Shown here: positions 5,748-6,434 of the stretch, piece after piece
Layout: each line of letters starts with the position of its first letter
Numbering within the stretch: position 1 is the first letter of the stretch
Assembly (NCBI GenBank): GCA_014379235.1
Contig: JACMMD010000932.1
Span: 1 to 6,434, forward strand
Length of the DNA stretch: 6,434 nucleotides
Direction: 5' to 3'
Source of the DNA: Anaerolineae bacterium
Lineage (GTDB): Bacteria > Chloroflexota > Anaerolineae > Aggregatilineales > Phototrophicaceae
Made by a program: the position numbers and the translations under genes
Notes under the pieces: model-generated
Databases searched by the model: none
Told to the model about the DNA's origin: nothing
Seen by the model: the letters and a program-made list of their open reading frames with translations, nothing else

Positions 5748-6125
5748 ATGAAGATCGCAATGACGAGCGTCCATGTAGACGACCCAATCAAAGCCTTTAA
5801 GTTCTATACCGAGGTCTTGGGTTTTAACGAAAGGCTGTACATGCCGGAACACTTTCTGGCGATTGTTGCCTCTCCCGAAGACCCGAACGGCACGGGGCTG
5901 CTGCTCGAGCCGAGCGACAATCCCATCGCCAGAGCCTACAAAGAAGGTCTGTATAGCTCCGACATTCCCTGTATCGTGTTCGGCGTTGACGATGCTCAAA
6001 AAGAGTACGAACGCTTGACGGCGCGCGGCGTAGTGTTTAAGCAGGTGCCAACCAAAACGGACTTCGGAACACAAGCCGTGTTCGATGACACTCAGGGCAA
6101 TCTGATTCAGATTCATCAAATGTAA
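5748..6125 (+). CDS. VOC family protein (glyoxalase/bleomycin-resistance fold)
   Basis: A 125-residue protein forming one vicinal-oxygen-chelate unit of two beta-alpha-beta-beta-beta modules. Visible signatures: SVHVDDPIKAFKFYTEVLGF (7-26) for the first strand and helix, GTGLLLEP (48-55), CIVFGVDDAQKEYERLTARGV (75-95) as the second module start, and AVFDDTQGNLIQIHQ (110-124). His9, Glu54 and Gln121 lie at the usual metal-ligand positions; Phe78 occupies the place of the second His of glyoxalase I. The protein is therefore probably not a classical glyoxalase I, and its substrate is unknown. Length is normal for a single-unit VOC protein. The ATG at 5748 has a G-rich run (5729-5733) 14 bases upstream and a nearer GAG (5737-5739). 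An in-frame ATG at 5760 is a possible later start. It appears to be a single-gene transcript, divergent from the DUF1269 operon. Confidence 0.94.
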   Translation: MKIAMTSVHVDDPIKAFKFYTEVLGFNERLYMPEHFLAIVASPEDPNGTGLLLEPSDNPIARAYKEGLYSSDIPCIVFGVDDAQKEYERLTARGVVFKQVPTKTDFGTQAVFDDTQGNLIQIHQM

Positions 6126-6183
6126 TACCGAACAGGATTGAACCGCCAAGACTCCAAAAACACAAATAAAGAAAAAGCCTATC

Positions 6184-6213
6184 ACAAGGGTACAAAGGGA
6201 CAAAGGTACAGGG
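6184..6213 (+). repeat. Imperfect 8-mer tandem repeat
   Basis: Consecutive units ACAAGGGT, ACAAAGGG, ACAAAGGT and a partial ACAGGGA. Four units with one or two changes each lie inside the 121-bp inverted-repeat element. No coding potential is assigned. Confidence 0.6.
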
Positions 6214-6231
6214 AAAAGCTTTTTCCACTTT
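6212..6231 (+). terminator. Weak terminator-like hairpin after the VOC gene
   Basis: GGAAAA (6212-6217) pairs with TTTTCC (6221-6226) around a 3-base loop, followed after two bases by a T-run. The stem has only two G-C pairs, so it would be weak. It is the only terminator-like structure between the VOC gene and the next promoter. Confidence 0.3.
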
Positions 6232-6300
6232 TTAATTGGCTGTGTTGCTTGGCGGTTCATGCCCTGCCTGCAATCGTTCTATGAGCCATCAGCGGCGCGC

Positions 6301-6329
6301 TTGACACGCCAAAACAGCCGTGCTACGAT
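6301..6329 (+). promoter_or_regulatory. Strong sigma70-type promoter driving the riboswitch transcript
   Basis: A perfect TTGACA (6301-6306), a 17-base spacer and TACGAT (6324-6329), preceded by TGC, which supplies an extended -10 motif. Transcription would start near 6336, about 50 nt before the SAM-I aptamer. This is the best promoter in the window. Confidence 0.75.
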
Positions 6330-6333
6330 GCTG

Positions 6334-6349
6334 TAGCAATGAATTGCTA
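6334..6349. repeat. 7-2-7 inverted repeat at the predicted transcription start
   Basis: TAGCAAT, GA, ATTGCTA: perfect arms covering the expected start of transcription of the riboswitch RNA. ATTGCT recurs at 6359-6364, and GCTGTAGC occurs twice (6330-6337 and 6362-6369, 32 bp apart). The position fits a repressor operator; as RNA it could form only a small hairpin. Confidence 0.45.
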
Positions 6350-6384
6350 TGACAATAAATTGCTGTAGCTTCTACAACTGAAAT

Positions 6385-6434
6385 GCTCATCAAGAGCGGG
6401 GATAGGGAAACGGCCCAGTGATCCCCCGGCAACC
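6385..6434 (+). promoter_or_regulatory. SAM-I (S-box) riboswitch aptamer, 3' part beyond window
   Basis: Conserved SAM-I landmarks appear in order: CTCATCAAGAG (6386-6396), GGATAGGGAAA (6400-6410, the G-rich internal loop), GGCCC (6412-6416), GTGATCC (6419-6425) and CCCGGCAACC at the very edge (6425-6434). These cover the 5' side of P1, the kink-turn and P2 with its loop. P3, P4 and the expression platform are missing because the window ends. Such aptamers bind S-adenosylmethionine and usually switch off methionine or SAM biosynthesis or transport genes when SAM is plentiful. The regulated gene is not in view but must lie rightward. A strong promoter lies just upstream. Confidence 0.93.

Larger units (their letters stand above)
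6139..6259. repeat. 121-bp element with 12-bp terminal inverted repeats (MITE- or REP-like)
   Basis: TGAACCGCCAAG (6139-6150) is exactly mirrored by CTTGGCGGTTCA (6248-6259). The interior is A-rich and non-coding. It contains four imperfect 8-mers of ACAAAGGG type (6184-6213) and a GGAAAA/TTTTCC stem (6212-6226) followed by CTTTTT. No flanking target-site duplication is obvious. From memory, AACCGCCAAG-type inverted repeats recur between genes in some Chloroflexota genomes; that was not checked here. It begins 13 bases after the VOC stop and may act as its terminator. Confidence 0.6.

Noticed and set aside
5735..5800. 21-codon frame overlapping the VOC start
   Set aside because: The G-run is too close to its ATG and the product has no sign of selection; most likely chance overlap.
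5679..6260. 193-codon open frame on the - strand
   Set aside because: It covers the VOC gene antisense and starts inside the terminal inverted repeat; the hydrophobic start comes from A/T-rich repeat DNA.
1..6434. tRNA, rRNA, CRISPR array or transposase gene
   Set aside because: No cloverleaf, conserved rRNA segment, regularly spaced repeats or transposase motif was seen on either strand.

Overview
The window reads as ordinary chromosomal DNA from an environmental bacterium, most likely a member of the Chloroflexota (Anaerolineae-like). That assignment is an inference. It rests on a Hanks-type kinase beside a TIR/FGE-domain membrane protein, a GT39-like membrane glycosyltransferase with an extracytoplasmic C-terminal beta-sandwich, and moderately GC-rich coding DNA split by short AT-rich intergenic stretches. 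No phylogenetic marker gene is present.

Left part (1-2338): a divergent pair. A serine/threonine protein kinase, cut by the left edge, runs leftward from 798. A 438-residue protein runs rightward from 1022 with an N-terminal TIR domain, one membrane span and a C-terminal formylglycine-generating-enzyme (FGE/SUMF1-like) domain that lacks the catalytic cysteines. The 223 bp between them hold a good sigma70-type promoter for the TIR gene (TTGTCA-17-CATAAT) and a weaker kinase promoter overlapped by a 7-3-7 inverted repeat. This pair is the most likely place for an unusual signalling or defence-type function: an outward-facing ligand-binding fold tied to an inward-facing TIR effector, next to a kinase.

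Middle (2339-5452): three leftward genes. A small ABM-like (dimeric alpha/beta-barrel) protein at 2372-2737 has its own AT-rich promoter region containing three alternating ATTATA/TATAAT elements. Upstream of it is a probable two-gene operon with an 18-nt gap: a DUF1269-like glycine-zipper membrane protein (ATG at 5452), then a 668-residue GT39-like glycosyltransferase. The glycosyltransferase has only a TTG start without a Shine-Dalgarno sequence, and a perfect 24-bp palindrome lies within its first 15 codons.

Right part (5453-6434): a 295-bp leader/promoter region, a rightward VOC (glyoxalase-fold) protein at 5748-6125, and a 121-bp element with perfect 12-bp terminal inverted repeats and an internal 8-mer tandem repeat. 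After that comes a near-consensus promoter (TTGACA-17-TACGAT) driving the 5' half of a SAM-I (S-box) riboswitch that runs off the window. A methionine or SAM metabolism gene is therefore expected just beyond 6434. No tRNA, rRNA, CRISPR array or intact insertion sequence was seen.
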